DNA from: CAXBDP01 sp041689935
GTDB taxonomy: Bacteria; Bacteroidota; Bacteroidia; Cytophagales; Cyclobacteriaceae
Reading direction: 5' to 3'
Assembly: GCA_041689935.1 (NCBI GenBank)
Contig: JBDNFI010000057.1
Location: forward strand, 58,542-122,541
Length of the DNA: 64,000 nucleotides
The notes under the pieces were generated by a model. The model saw only the letters and a list, made by a program, of their open reading frames with translations, did not search any database and had not been told where the DNA came from. The position numbers were made by a program, and so were the translations under genes. This document shows, one piece after another, positions 28,579-37,500 of this stretch (position 1 is the first letter of the stretch; the number at the start of each line of letters is the position of its first letter).

Positions 28579-28658
28579 AACAGTTTGTGGAGTCTTATCT
28601 CCAAAAGGAATGCAAATTTGGTCAATTATTCCTGAAAATAAATCTTTTGAAAATTGGC

Positions 28659-29630
28659 CTAAGGTTTAGGAATGCCTAATTGCTCGAAAACCCACACCTT
28701 GCCCCATTCCTCCCGCTCTTTTTCATTCCAGAGTTCAGGAAAAAAGATAATTCGCTGGAACATTGGCGGGAGGTATTTTTGCCAATTGGTTCCCCCAGTC
28801 GCGGCAATATCTATTGGATCTCTTTGCAGGTACTTTACCGCCGATTTGTAATGCGCCAATCGCCAATGAATATTTAGCAATGAATCTAATTTTCTCAATT
28901 CATTTCTAATTTTATCTGCCTGGGCGCCATCCTTATAGTGATTTTGCCAAACTCTCTGAAGATTATTAGCAATATACTTCTCACTCAATTGAAGAAGAGT
29001 TTCATCATATTTCTCCTCGAAATGCTTTAAAGTCAGGGTCTTTTTTCCCGTGGAAAGCTCTGTGGCACCACTTTTCCAATAAATCACATCGAGCAATTCT
29101 TCTTGTGTTTCATCACCTTTCACTTTGGCTCGATCTTCTTCTTTGAGCAAATTTACCAAATCTGTACACTTCAGTTCAATGATGCGATACTGAGCAGACT
29201 GAAAACCACTTGCTGGCAATAGAGCCATTCGAAATTTCAAAAATTGCTCTCGCTCCATGCCCAATTCCATTATCGAGAATGAATTTGACAAATGGCTGAT
29301 ATAATTATTTATCCGCTTCAAACGCATTAGCATTTGCGCTTCATCGGAAGGAGACATATCCAATGTCTGATCAATCTCCTTGATCATTAACTTGAAGTAA
29401 AGCTCCGTAATCTGGTGATAGATAATGAATATACTTTCATCAGGAAAAGCTGTTTTTGGATGCTGAAGACTCAGTAATGTATCTAGGTGGATATATTCCC
29501 AATACTTTAAATAATCGGCATACAATAGGCCATCAAGATAGGAAGCCAAATCTTGGCCCATTGCTTCGAACTTTTCTTCTAATTTTTCTATACGATCCAG
29601 TATATTGGCAGATATTTGCTTTTGCGGCAT
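28659..29630 (-). CDS. kynA: Tryptophan 2,3-dioxygenase
   Basis: Heme enzyme that opens the indole ring of L-tryptophan to N-formylkynurenine. 323 residues, all-helical. Family signatures are DESIFIIYHQITELYFKLMIKEI (substrate-site region, near 63-85), the FSIMELGMEREQFLKFRMALLPASGFQSAQYR segment, and WRLAHYKSAVKYLQ with the proximal heme His. ATG at 29630. Divergent from glutaryl-CoA dehydrogenase, which acts at the far end of tryptophan and lysine breakdown. Confidence 0.93.
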   Translation of the reverse strand: MPQKQISANILDRIEKLEEKFEAMGQDLASYLDGLLYADYLKYWEYIHLDTLLSLQHPKTAFPDESIFIIYHQITELYFKLMIKEIDQTLDMSPSDEAQMLMRLKRINNYISHLSNSFSIMELGMEREQFLKFRMALLPASGFQSAQYRIIELKCTDLVNLLKEEDRAKVKGDETQEELLDVIYWKSGATELSTGKKTLTLKHFEEKYDETLLQLSEKYIANNLQRVWQNHYKDGAQADKIRNELRKLDSLLNIHWRLAHYKSAVKYLQRDPIDIAATGGTNWQKYLPPMFQRIIFFPELWNEKEREEWGKVWVFEQLGIPKP

Positions 29631-29686
29631 AACCCAAAGGAATAATAGTGGGTTATAAAAGTGTAAGATTAAATCGAAACAAAAAA

Positions 29687-30904
29687 ATGATAATGAATAC
29701 TTCTAGTGAAAATAAGAAAGGAAAGGACAATCAAGATCAATTTGAGTCGCCTGATTTTTACAATATTGATGATTTATTAAGCGAAGAGCATCGGCTTATT
29801 CGTCAGACTATCCGTGATTTTGTGAAACAAGAAATTTCACCAAATATTGAAAAATGGTCTCAAGACTGTCATTTCCCAAAGGAAATCGTCTCAAAATTTG
29901 GTGATATGGGAATTTTTGGTCCACAGCTGCCAGAGGAATATGGCTGTCCGGGACTTGACTATATCTCCTATGGTCTTATTATGCAGGAAGTTGAACGAGG
30001 AGATAGCGGAATGCGCTCGACTGCATCAGTGCAAGGTTCATTAGTGATGTACCCTATTTATAAATTTGGCTCAGAGGAACAGCGCAAAAAATATCTTCCC
30101 AAATTAGCCAACGGCGAAATGCTGGGCTGCTTTGGCTTAACCGAACCAGATTTTGGATCGAACCCGAGTGGGATGGTTACGAATATTAAGGACATGGGAG
30201 ATCACTTCCTGTTGAACGGCTCTAAAATGTGGATCAGTAACAGTCCTTATGCAGATATTGCTGTAGTTTGGGCCAAAAATGAAGATGGCCGCATAAAAGG
30301 AGTCATAGTGGAACGTGGTATGGAAGGATTTACAGCTCCTGAAATCCATGGAAAATGGTCATTAAGAGCTAGCTGCACAGGTGAATTAGTTTTTGATAAT
30401 GTGAAAATTCCTAAAGGGAATATTTTACCAGGTAAAGATGGTTTAGGCGCGCCGATGATGTGCTTAGACTCAGCAAGATTTGGGATTGCCTGGGGAGTCA
30501 TTGGCGCAGCGATGGATTGCTACGATAGTGCTCGGAGATACGCCATGGAGCGGATTCAATTCGATAAACCTATTGCTAGCTTCCAATTGGTGCAAAAGAA
30601 ATTAGCTGAAATGCTAACTGAAATCACTAAAGCACAATTGCTAAACCTGCGACTTGGTCAATTGATGAACGAAGGAAGAGCTACTACAGCGCAAATATCT
30701 TTGGCAAAAAGGAACAATGTAGAAGTGGCGTTACATATCGCTCGTGAAGCTCGACAAATACATGGTGGAATGGGAATAACAGGTGAATATCCAATTATGC
30801 GCCACATGATGAACTTGGAATCTGTGATTACTTACGAAGGTACACATGATATTCATCTATTGATATTGGGCCATGACATCACAGGGATAGCAGCATTTGT
30901 ATAA
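29687..30904 (+). CDS. gcdH: Acyl-CoA dehydrogenase, glutaryl-CoA dehydrogenase type
   Basis: FAD enzyme; the type converts glutaryl-CoA to crotonyl-CoA. Key segments: MLGCFGLTEPDFGSNPSGMVTN (FAD/substrate), KMWISNSPYADIAVVWAK, RIQFDKPIASFQLVQKKLAEM, and the catalytic Glu in VITYEGTHDIHLLILG. The ATG at 29687 (or 29693) fits better than a GTG at 29648; about 405 residues. The assignment to glutaryl-CoA rests on overall resemblance and on the divergent tryptophan dioxygenase next door. Confidence 0.85.
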   Translation: MIMNTSSENKKGKDNQDQFESPDFYNIDDLLSEEHRLIRQTIRDFVKQEISPNIEKWSQDCHFPKEIVSKFGDMGIFGPQLPEEYGCPGLDYISYGLIMQEVERGDSGMRSTASVQGSLVMYPIYKFGSEEQRKKYLPKLANGEMLGCFGLTEPDFGSNPSGMVTNIKDMGDHFLLNGSKMWISNSPYADIAVVWAKNEDGRIKGVIVERGMEGFTAPEIHGKWSLRASCTGELVFDNVKIPKGNILPGKDGLGAPMMCLDSARFGIAWGVIGAAMDCYDSARRYAMERIQFDKPIASFQLVQKKLAEMLTEITKAQLLNLRLGQLMNEGRATTAQISLAKRNNVEVALHIAREARQIHGGMGITGEYPIMRHMMNLESVITYEGTHDIHLLILGHDITGIAAFV

Positions 30905-30922
30905 AAGAAAAAATTTTAAATG

Positions 30923-30957
30923 AGCCCACCTCAACTCAATTGATGTGGGCTTTTTTA
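30923..30957. terminator. Intrinsic terminator after the acyl-CoA dehydrogenase gene
   Basis: AGCCCAC (30923-30929) pairs with GTGGGCT (30945-30951), followed by TTTTTAG. It may serve both convergent genes. Confidence 0.8.
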
Positions 30958-30963
30958 GCTAAA

Positions 30964-31767
30964 CTATTTAATCATTCTTTTAACATATTCTTGCTGATTG
31001 CTGCTGCCTTTTTTCAAGAGTTTATTTTTAAGTAGAATACCGATTCTGATATTGAGGCTGGCCAATTTCGAAAGAATGCCACGAGAAAGCGGGAGGGTAA
31101 TTTCTAATGATTTATTTTTCAAAGCCTTTTCTACAGCTGCAACAATGTCCTTAGGTTCGAGAATTTTTCTTGCTGAAAATGCCATTGCCAAACTTGGCTC
31201 GTTCGCCATACTTTCAAACATTGGGGTATTTGTTCCGTCCGGACAAATACAGGATACATAAATGCCTTTATCGCTAAACTCTTGAGCAGCAGCCAAGGTA
31301 AAGCCTCTTGCTGCAAATTTAGACGCACAATACAAACTCAATCCATACACAGGCGCAATTCCTGCCAACGAAGCAATATTAATGATGTGACCATTTCCTC
31401 TTTCCACCATTTTCGCCCCAATCACATTGGTGCCATAAATAAGTCCTTTTGTATTCACATCTATTTGCAAATCAATATCTTCTGACGATTGTTCATAACA
31501 TAAGCCTGACCTTATTACACCGGCATTATTGATCAAAATATCAGGAATTCTCCCATTGATTTCTAATTCACTAGCAAATAGATTCCAACCTTCATAATTG
31601 CGTACATCTTGATAAAATGTACTTATATTTTTATGTTCACTTTTCAAGTTTTGCAAACCTACCTCGTCTAAGTCTGTCCCAATCACATCAAAGCCCTTTT
31701 CACTAAAATGAACTGCTAATGCCTTTCCTATTCCTTTGGCTGCACCTGTGATTAATACCTTTTTCAT
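30964..31767 (-). CDS. Short-chain dehydrogenase/reductase
   Basis: NAD(P)-binding TGAAKGIGKAL at the N-terminus, NNAGVIRSG (NNAG), catalytic Tyr-Lys in YCASKFAARG (about 153-157), and a C-terminal hydrophobic tail. ATG at 31767 gives MKKVLITGAAKG and 267 residues; upstream frame sequence is part of the preceding gene. It overlaps the FMO stop by 4 bp (ATGA), so the two act in one transcript, and a substrate handed from the FMO is likely. Confidence 0.92.
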   Translation of the reverse strand: MKKVLITGAAKGIGKALAVHFSEKGFDVIGTDLDEVGLQNLKSEHKNISTFYQDVRNYEGWNLFASELEINGRIPDILINNAGVIRSGLCYEQSSEDIDLQIDVNTKGLIYGTNVIGAKMVERGNGHIINIASLAGIAPVYGLSLYCASKFAARGFTLAAAQEFSDKGIYVSCICPDGTNTPMFESMANEPSLAMAFSARKILEPKDIVAAVEKALKNKSLEITLPLSRGILSKLASLNIRIGILLKNKLLKKGSSNQQEYVKRMIK

Positions 31768-33080
31768 ACGGTTTCTGACTGCTTTTGAAAGCTCCATTCA
31801 GGCGCATTTGCAGGGATTTCCTTGAGTAATTCCTTCCGATATGTATGATAAAATACCTGTACAGTGTGGCGTGGTGTATTCATAAATTGCCTATTATTTT
31901 CTTGAATTCGCTTATCAATTTGAGCCTTCATATTCTTAGGCAATGGGTAAGTTCCTTTAAGGTGATTTGCCGCCAACTTCGATTGCAAATCTGATAGTGG
32001 CCAAATGCAGCCAAAGGGTTGCACCAAACCTATAAAAAAGAGATTGTTGATTTCTGGATGGAAAATATGCTTGTAAAGAGGAACCGGACCTTCCGTATAG
32101 TCGATAAAATCTCTTGAGAAAAATGGGAAGGTGATTTTGTAGCCTGTAGAGGCAATCACAGTATCGAATTTTTCGCGTTTTCCATCTTTGAAAAGGATAT
32201 AATCGCCGTCAAATCTATCAATATCCACTCGTGGGTTTATTTTGCCATGGCGGATAAAATAGAGCAATTCGGAATTTACCACCGGATGAGCTTCAAATAC
32301 TCCATGCTCGGGCTTTTGCAAGCCATATTTGGAAAGATCGCCCACAGAAAATTTCAATAATAATTTAGTTAATAAGCCACGTAGCTTAAGTGGCACCCAA
32401 TTTAATCCGCCACCCAACATATCCGACGGTTTGCCCATAATAAATTTGGGTATAAAATAGTATCCACGTCGGAGGCTTATGGCAGTTTGCTCGGATACTC
32501 TACCCGTCTCCACGGCAATGTCACATGCAGAATTTCCACCTCCAATGACCAAAATACGTTTTCCTTCATAGCCCTTATTATTTTTGAAATCATGGGAGTG
32601 CATAAATGTACCGTTGAACTCACCAGGATAGCTCGGCATTCTAGGGTTCCAGTGATGGCCATTACACACAAATAAATAGTCAAAAACATATTCGCCTAAG
32701 GGTTCATCTGTTTCAATCTGCCATTTGTTGCTGTCTTTCAGTTCGGCCGTTTCTACACTTACGCCAAATTTAATATGCTCATATACATCAAAATGCTTTG
32801 CATAATTTTCGAAATAGGCTTGAAGTTGGGTATGCGAAGGATAATCTGGGTAATCCTCGGGCATGGGGTAATCTTCATATTGAGACAGCTCCTTTGAGCT
32901 TATGATATGGGTAGACTCAAATACGCTTGAATGTCCTTTGGATTCGTTGTAGACCCAATTGCCTCCAACTTTAGTATTCTTTTCGAAAATCACCACATTG
33001 GTGAAGCCTGCTTGAAATAAATTTTTGGCCGTAGTAATACCGCTTGGCCCTGCTCCTATCACACAAATTTTTGTTTCCAA
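31764..33080 (-). CDS. Flavin-containing monooxygenase
   Basis: NADPH- and FAD-dependent oxygenation of a soft nucleophile or ketone. 438 residues from TTG at 33080 (ETKICVIGAGPSG); no ATG precedes the FAD motif in a sensible place. FAD GAGPSG (about 8), the FMO-identifying F-x-G-x-x-x-H-x-x-x-F in EFNGTFMHSHDFK, NADPH-binding VIGGGNSACDIAVE. The start is preceded by GGGAGG, part of an octamer GCGGGAGG, which here could also act as a ribosome binding site. Operon with the SDR gene. Confidence 0.9.
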   Translation of the reverse strand: METKICVIGAGPSGITTAKNLFQAGFTNVVIFEKNTKVGGNWVYNESKGHSSVFESTHIISSKELSQYEDYPMPEDYPDYPSHTQLQAYFENYAKHFDVYEHIKFGVSVETAELKDSNKWQIETDEPLGEYVFDYLFVCNGHHWNPRMPSYPGEFNGTFMHSHDFKNNKGYEGKRILVIGGGNSACDIAVETGRVSEQTAISLRRGYYFIPKFIMGKPSDMLGGGLNWVPLKLRGLLTKLLLKFSVGDLSKYGLQKPEHGVFEAHPVVNSELLYFIRHGKINPRVDIDRFDGDYILFKDGKREKFDTVIASTGYKITFPFFSRDFIDYTEGPVPLYKHIFHPEINNLFFIGLVQPFGCIWPLSDLQSKLAANHLKGTYPLPKNMKAQIDKRIQENNRQFMNTPRHTVQVFYHTYRKELLKEIPANAPEWSFQKQSETV

Positions 33081-33174
33081 TCTACCTCCCGCTATTTTTA
33101 TTTTATAAACATAGAATAAAATTGTCTTAAGATACACAGTCTATTAAATTTACACCTCATTAGACCGGAAAAAA

Positions 33175-33438
33175 ATGGAATTAAAAGAAAGCTTCGAAAA
33201 CGCACAGGTTAGAATAAAACAACTTACTGAAAAACCAGATAATCAAGATTTGTTGAAATTGTACAGCTTATTCAAGCAAGCAATTGAAGGAGATGTACAA
33301 GGAGAGCGACCTGGAGGATTCGATTTTGCAGCTATTGCCAAATTCAATGCTTGGGAAAAATTAAAAGGTGCGAGCAAAGAAAAAGCAATGGAAGACTATA
33401 TTGCTGCGATAGATGCATTATTAGTAAAATACGCTTAA
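33175..33438 (+). CDS. Acyl-CoA-binding protein
   Basis: Small four-helix carrier of long-chain acyl-CoA esters, 87 residues. Signatures: LLKLYSLFKQAIEGDVQGERPGGFDFAAIAKFNAWEKLKGASKEKAMEDYI, which contains the conserved Tyr/Lys ligand residues of the family. Mostly eukaryotic, but known in some Bacteroidota. rsmE begins 2 bp after its stop. Confidence 0.95.
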   Translation: MELKESFENAQVRIKQLTEKPDNQDLLKLYSLFKQAIEGDVQGERPGGFDFAAIAKFNAWEKLKGASKEKAMEDYIAAIDALLVKYA

Positions 33439-33440
33439 CC

Positions 33441-34145
33441 TTGGAGATTTTCTATTGCCCAAATATCGTTACGGATCATGTCTATTTGGATGAGGAAGAA
33501 TCTCGTCATTGCGTGAAAGTATTGCGAAAAAAGATAGGTGATAAAATAGAAATTAGAGATGGCAAAGGAAAAGTAGCGGGAGGAATCATCACGAAATTAG
33601 ATGGCAAAAATTGTGAAGTTGAGATTACAAATATTGAGATAGTAGCAGCCAAATCCTCTCGCATTCACCTGGCTGTATCTCCTACTAAAAATCAAGACCG
33701 GATTGAATGGCTGCTGGAAAAAGCTATAGAAATCGGCTTAGATGAAATCTCCTTTCCCATAACAGACCGGACAGAACGACCACGTCTGAAAATACCTCGT
33801 TTAGAGAAAATTGCCCTTTCGGCACTTAAACAATCACAACAGGCTTGGATTTGTAAAATACATGATCCAAAGCCATTTAAAGATTTTATAAAAGAAAACC
33901 TCCGTTGGCAAGATAAGTTTATCGCCTATCTTGGAATGGAGACGATTAGTCATATTCATGAGCACATAAATCACCAAAAAGATACATTGATCCTTATTGG
34001 GCCGGAGGGAGATTTTACCGAGAATGAAATAAAACAAGCCTTTGATGCAGGTTTCAAAGGCGTGACGTTAGGAGAAAATAGACTTCGAACCGAAACAGCT
34101 GCTTTGTATGCAATTACCTCCTATCATTTGAAGGCATATTCCTGA
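33441..34145 (+). CDS. rsmE: 16S rRNA m3U1498 methyltransferase
   Basis: SAM-dependent SPOUT methyltransferase. N-terminal PUA-like domain (ESRHCVKVLRKKIGDKIEIRDGKG, about 20-50), C-terminal trefoil-knot domain with LIGPEGDFTENEI and VTLGENRLRTETAALYAI. Start is TTG at 33441 (EIFYCPNIV), 2 bp after the acyl-CoA-binding protein stop; ORF sequence further upstream lies inside that gene. 234 residues, near the usual 240. Confidence 0.95.
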   Translation: MEIFYCPNIVTDHVYLDEEESRHCVKVLRKKIGDKIEIRDGKGKVAGGIITKLDGKNCEVEITNIEIVAAKSSRIHLAVSPTKNQDRIEWLLEKAIEIGLDEISFPITDRTERPRLKIPRLEKIALSALKQSQQAWICKIHDPKPFKDFIKENLRWQDKFIAYLGMETISHIHEHINHQKDTLILIGPEGDFTENEIKQAFDAGFKGVTLGENRLRTETAALYAITSYHLKAYS

Positions 34146-34148
34146 AAT

Positions 34149-34634
34149 TCATTCTCCATCTGTTTCAATTTCTACCCGAACATATTCTCTAATTTCCATA
34201 ATACTCGTTTCGCCCGTTCCAGTATTCCGCAGCAAACGAAAGAAAAATGGAGTGATATTCTCGATTTGATAAGTTAAGCTTATTTCTTCGCCAAAATTAA
34301 GGGTAAGTTGACGATCAGTTAAAGCTTTATTTACTTTTACTTCCCAAGTACCCGATTCAATTACGCCACCATTTCCATTGCAGAATGACGCAATATCAAT
34401 GTTTTCAAAGGCATTATTGCTTTTGTAGAAATAAATTAAGGTGGCTTGCTCACATTCGTTGCGGATAATAGTAGTGCCATTTTGCACGAGCATATCCAAT
34501 TGCCAAGCAGCAGTATCTAAGCCCGTAATTAAATTCTCAATTTCTTGTGAAAAAAATACTGGCTCATGGTCTTGCAAGCAAGCTGTTGCAGCAAATAAAC
34601 TTATAAAACCGATGACTATTAATACTCGAAGCAT
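34149..34634 (-). CDS. Lipocalin-like lipoprotein of unknown function
   Basis: Signal peptide with a lipobox-like end (ISLFAATAC, Cys about 19) and a 140-residue beta-rich domain (TAAWQLDMLVQNGTTI, GVIESGTWEVKVNKALTDRQLTLNFGEEISLTY), similar in layout to lipocalin-like lipoproteins of Bacteroidota. ATG at 34634. It stands alone, convergent with rsmE. Confidence 0.75.
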   Translation of the reverse strand: MLRVLIVIGFISLFAATACLQDHEPVFFSQEIENLITGLDTAAWQLDMLVQNGTTIIRNECEQATLIYFYKSNNAFENIDIASFCNGNGGVIESGTWEVKVNKALTDRQLTLNFGEEISLTYQIENITPFFFRLLRNTGTGETSIMEIREYVRVEIETDGE

Positions 34635-34713
34635 ACCACAAAATTAAGATGATTTACTAATAACCTCATAGATGTCTTAAAATTCCTTAATTTTATCAAA
34701 ATTGAATTGATCC

Positions 34714-35946
34714 ATGACCTTAAATTATATCTGGATAGGCTTTTTTTTAATCGCCTTTGTTGTAGCTCTTGTAAAACTAATCGTATTTGGTGATGCTGAA
34801 GTCTTTCCCAATATTGTCGCTGCCACTTTCGATATGGCCAAAACGGGTTTTGAAATTGCTTTATTTTTAACGGGAATTATTTCCCTTTGGTTGGGCATCA
34901 TGCGAGTGGGCGAAAAAGGAGGAATTATCGCTATATTGAGTAAAGCAGTTTCACCTCTATTCGCTCGTATTTTTCCAGAAATCCCACGCAACCATCCAGT
35001 ATTTGGCCCAATGCTCATGAATTTCTCTATGAATTTTTTAGGGCTCGACAATGCTGCCACTCCTTTGGGCCTTAAAGCCATGGAAGGAATGCAAGAGCTA
35101 AACCCACAAAGGGATACGGCAAGCAATTCGCAAATAATGTTTTTAGTATTGAATACTTCTGGTCTTACAGCCATTCCGATCAGCATCATGGTTTATAGAG
35201 CGCAAATGGGCGCAGCCGATCCAGCTGATATTTTTATCCCGATATTATTGGCAACCTATATTTCCACTATAGTCGGATTGATAACGGTAGCCTTATTTCA
35301 AAAAATCAATTTACTTAATCCCATCATTCTACTTTATCTAGGTGGTTTCACTCTATTTATATCATTTATAATCTATTGGTTTGCAGGCATGGAGCAAGCT
35401 CAACTTAGCAGACTATCTGGCATCATCAGCAATTTCATCCTTTTCAGTATTATTATCGCTTTTCTCCTGATGGGCTTGCGTGCAAAGATAAATGTGTACG
35501 AAGCATTTATAGATGGTGCCAAAGAAGGCTTTCAAATGGCTATAATGATAATACCTTACTTAATAGCCATGTTGGTAGCTATTGGCGTTTTCAGAGCCAG
35601 TGGAGCAATGGACTTTTTGGTAGATGGAACTGCCTATTTGGTAGGACTTACAGGGTTAAATACTGATTTTGTTGGTGCTTTACCAACAGCCATAATGAAG
35701 CCATTAAGTGGCAGTGGCGCAAGAGGCATGATGCTCGAAACCATGCAAACCTATGGCGCCGATTCCTTCCAAGGAAGATTAGCTTCTATTATGCAAGGAA
35801 GCACGGAAACAACTTTATATGTGGTTGCTGTTTATTTTGGTGCTGTAAATATCAGGAAAACACGTTACGCAATTACTGCTGGATTGATAGCTGATCTAGC
35901 TGGATTGATAGCCGCAATTTTTATAGGATATATGTTTTTTGGCTAA
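34714..35946 (+). CDS. Fused SpmA-SpmB (nucleoside-recognition domain) membrane protein
   Basis: 410 residues: an SpmA-like half (about 1-200, FGPMLMNFSMNFLGLDNAATPLGLKAMEGMQELNP) and an SpmB-like half (about 225-410, FIDGAKEGFQMAIMIIPYLIAMLVAIGVFRASGAMD; PTAIMKPLSGSGARGMM). Two separate genes in Bacillus, one in many Bacteroidota, where there is no sporulation. About ten membrane segments; transport substrate unknown. ATG at 34714. Confidence 0.92.
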   Translation: MTLNYIWIGFFLIAFVVALVKLIVFGDAEVFPNIVAATFDMAKTGFEIALFLTGIISLWLGIMRVGEKGGIIAILSKAVSPLFARIFPEIPRNHPVFGPMLMNFSMNFLGLDNAATPLGLKAMEGMQELNPQRDTASNSQIMFLVLNTSGLTAIPISIMVYRAQMGAADPADIFIPILLATYISTIVGLITVALFQKINLLNPIILLYLGGFTLFISFIIYWFAGMEQAQLSRLSGIISNFILFSIIIAFLLMGLRAKINVYEAFIDGAKEGFQMAIMIIPYLIAMLVAIGVFRASGAMDFLVDGTAYLVGLTGLNTDFVGALPTAIMKPLSGSGARGMMLETMQTYGADSFQGRLASIMQGSTETTLYVVAVYFGAVNIRKTRYAITAGLIADLAGLIAAIFIGYMFFG

Positions 35947-35997
35947 GGCTGGAGGATAAATGGAGATGATTAAAACCACCTCCATTTGACCTTGGAA

Positions 35998-36414
35998 TTA
36001 TTTTTTCACAAATCGCATAAGACTCTCAGTGCCTTGCATCAATATCATTTCATCACCGTCAAATTTCACATTATTTGCTCTTTCGAGGACATTTAGAAAT
36101 TGTGCTTCTTTTACTCCCTCACATGCCATTCTAGTCGCAGCGAGGTCGCTGATATCCAAACCAGATTCTGTAAGATTGAAGTTGGAAAAGAAAGTATTAC
36201 AACCTCCAAAACCTGTCAACTTACCATCTTCTTGAAACGAAATACTTGGAATTCCTCTGGTAAAATCCAACGGATTAATATCTGTGCCCAAAATACTCTT
36301 GACTGCCCATTCATTAGCAATAAGCTTCTTTATGGAAGGGCCACCAGCATTTAAAATAGAGCAAGAAGTAGAGGCAATAAATAAAAGTACAATAGAAAAA
36401 ATAATTCTTTTCAT
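35998..36414 (-). CDS. META domain lipoprotein (HslJ-like)
   Basis: 138 residues. N-terminal signal with lipobox (IASTSC, Cys about 18), then one META domain (about 30-135): NEWAVKSILGTDI, PSISFQEDGKLTGFGGCNTFFSNF, DLAATRMACEG. META/HslJ proteins are linked to heat and envelope stress; the reaction is unknown. Confidence 0.9.
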   Translation of the reverse strand: MKRIIFSIVLLFIASTSCSILNAGGPSIKKLIANEWAVKSILGTDINPLDFTRGIPSISFQEDGKLTGFGGCNTFFSNFNLTESGLDISDLAATRMACEGVKEAQFLNVLERANNVKFDGDEMILMQGTESLMRFVKK

Positions 36415-36533
36415 GGTAGAAAAATTAAAGATTTGATTAGTTTATAATTCTTTAAACATTGAAATTTTAATAAGGTTGCTCGGATATTTGTTTGTCCAAA
36501 ATTTTACATTAACCAAAACTAATTAAAACATTG

Positions 36534-37427
36534 ATGACCAAGTTATTGAGAAAAATTATTTACCCTTTAATTTTATCCTTTATTGGCTCTTGCTTTTCTT
36601 TTGGTGCAGCTGCTCAAGAAGAAATGGAGAAAGATACTACCTATTGGACAACGAAATATTCCTTTAGTGTAAACTTAAATCAAGCCGCATTCTCTGACAA
36701 CTGGACCGGAGGTGGAGTAAGTTCAATCGCCATAGGAACCGCATTTAATTTGAAACCATCCTATCGCAAAGGGAAAATCTCATGGAATAATGAATTCGAT
36801 TTTATTTACGGAGCCATTCGCAACAAGGGTCAAAGTGCAAGAAAATCTGCCGATCGAATCTTGCTAGATTCTAAAGTCGGATATGACTTGGGAGATAAAT
36901 TAAACCTCTTTTTTAGTGCCAATTTTTTAACCCAATTCGCACCTGGGTATAATTTCGAAACCGTGCAAAATGAGGAAGTGCGAACCATCATTTCAAAATT
37001 CATGAATCCAGGTTTCCTCACCTATGGTTTCGGTTTGGAATATGTGCCAACTTCTTATCTCAAAATAAGAGTCTCTCCTATTTCACCTAGACATACATTT
37101 GTAACCGATACTACCTTGCACAATAATATTCCTAAGAACTATGGTGTTGAAATCGGCAAAACCGTCAGAAATGAAATGGGCGGGTTTCAGGTATGGACCG
37201 ATTTCGATAAAGACGTGATGGGAAACTTGAACCTCAAAACCCGATACTTTATGTTTGGAAATTACGAAACGGGCAAGCTCGATCATAGAGTAGATTTCAT
37301 CCTCACTGCAAAAGTCAATAAATACATAAATGTAAATCTAACTGCCATCATGTTATCCGATAAAGATCAGACAGATAAGGTGCAGTTTAGTCAAGTATTA
37401 GGTATCGGATTTTTGCTAAATAACTAG
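36534..37427 (+). CDS. DUF3078 family outer-membrane beta-barrel protein
   Basis: 297 residues from ATG 36534. Signal peptide (about 1-28, ending FGAAAQ). Family hallmarks TKYSFSVNLNQAAFSDNWTGGGVSSIAIGTAFN and KISWNNEFDFIYGAIRNKGQSARKSADRILLDSKVGYDL. Alternating strands and a terminal aromatic/Leu-rich strand (VLGIGFLLNN) suggest an outer-membrane barrel. Common in Bacteroidota, function unknown. Confidence 0.9.
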   Translation: MTKLLRKIIYPLILSFIGSCFSFGAAAQEEMEKDTTYWTTKYSFSVNLNQAAFSDNWTGGGVSSIAIGTAFNLKPSYRKGKISWNNEFDFIYGAIRNKGQSARKSADRILLDSKVGYDLGDKLNLFFSANFLTQFAPGYNFETVQNEEVRTIISKFMNPGFLTYGFGLEYVPTSYLKIRVSPISPRHTFVTDTTLHNNIPKNYGVEIGKTVRNEMGGFQVWTDFDKDVMGNLNLKTRYFMFGNYETGKLDHRVDFILTAKVNKYINVNLTAIMLSDKDQTDKVQFSQVLGIGFLLNN

Positions 37428-37451
37428 CCTATTTTCAAAAGATTCTTAAGG

Positions 37452-37500
37452 GAGTTATTATATCAAAAGGGTTGAAACCTGATGTAATAGCTCTCATTTT
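37452..37500 (+). terminator. Hairpin after the DUF3078 gene
   Basis: GAGTTATTATATCA pairs imperfectly with TGATGTAATAGCTC around a purine-rich loop and is followed by ATTTTTTATT. It also lies just after the leftward DUF885-like stop. Confidence 0.55.

Noticed and set aside
30964..31797. Longer start of the SDR gene at 31797
   Set aside because: The extra residues lie within the FMO coding region; ATG 31767 overlaps the FMO stop as ATGA and begins the Rossmann motif at the normal place.
34725..35189. Leftward 154-codon frame opposite the SpmA-like half
   Set aside because: Antisense to a conserved multi-TM protein; composition mirrors the sense hydrophobic codons.
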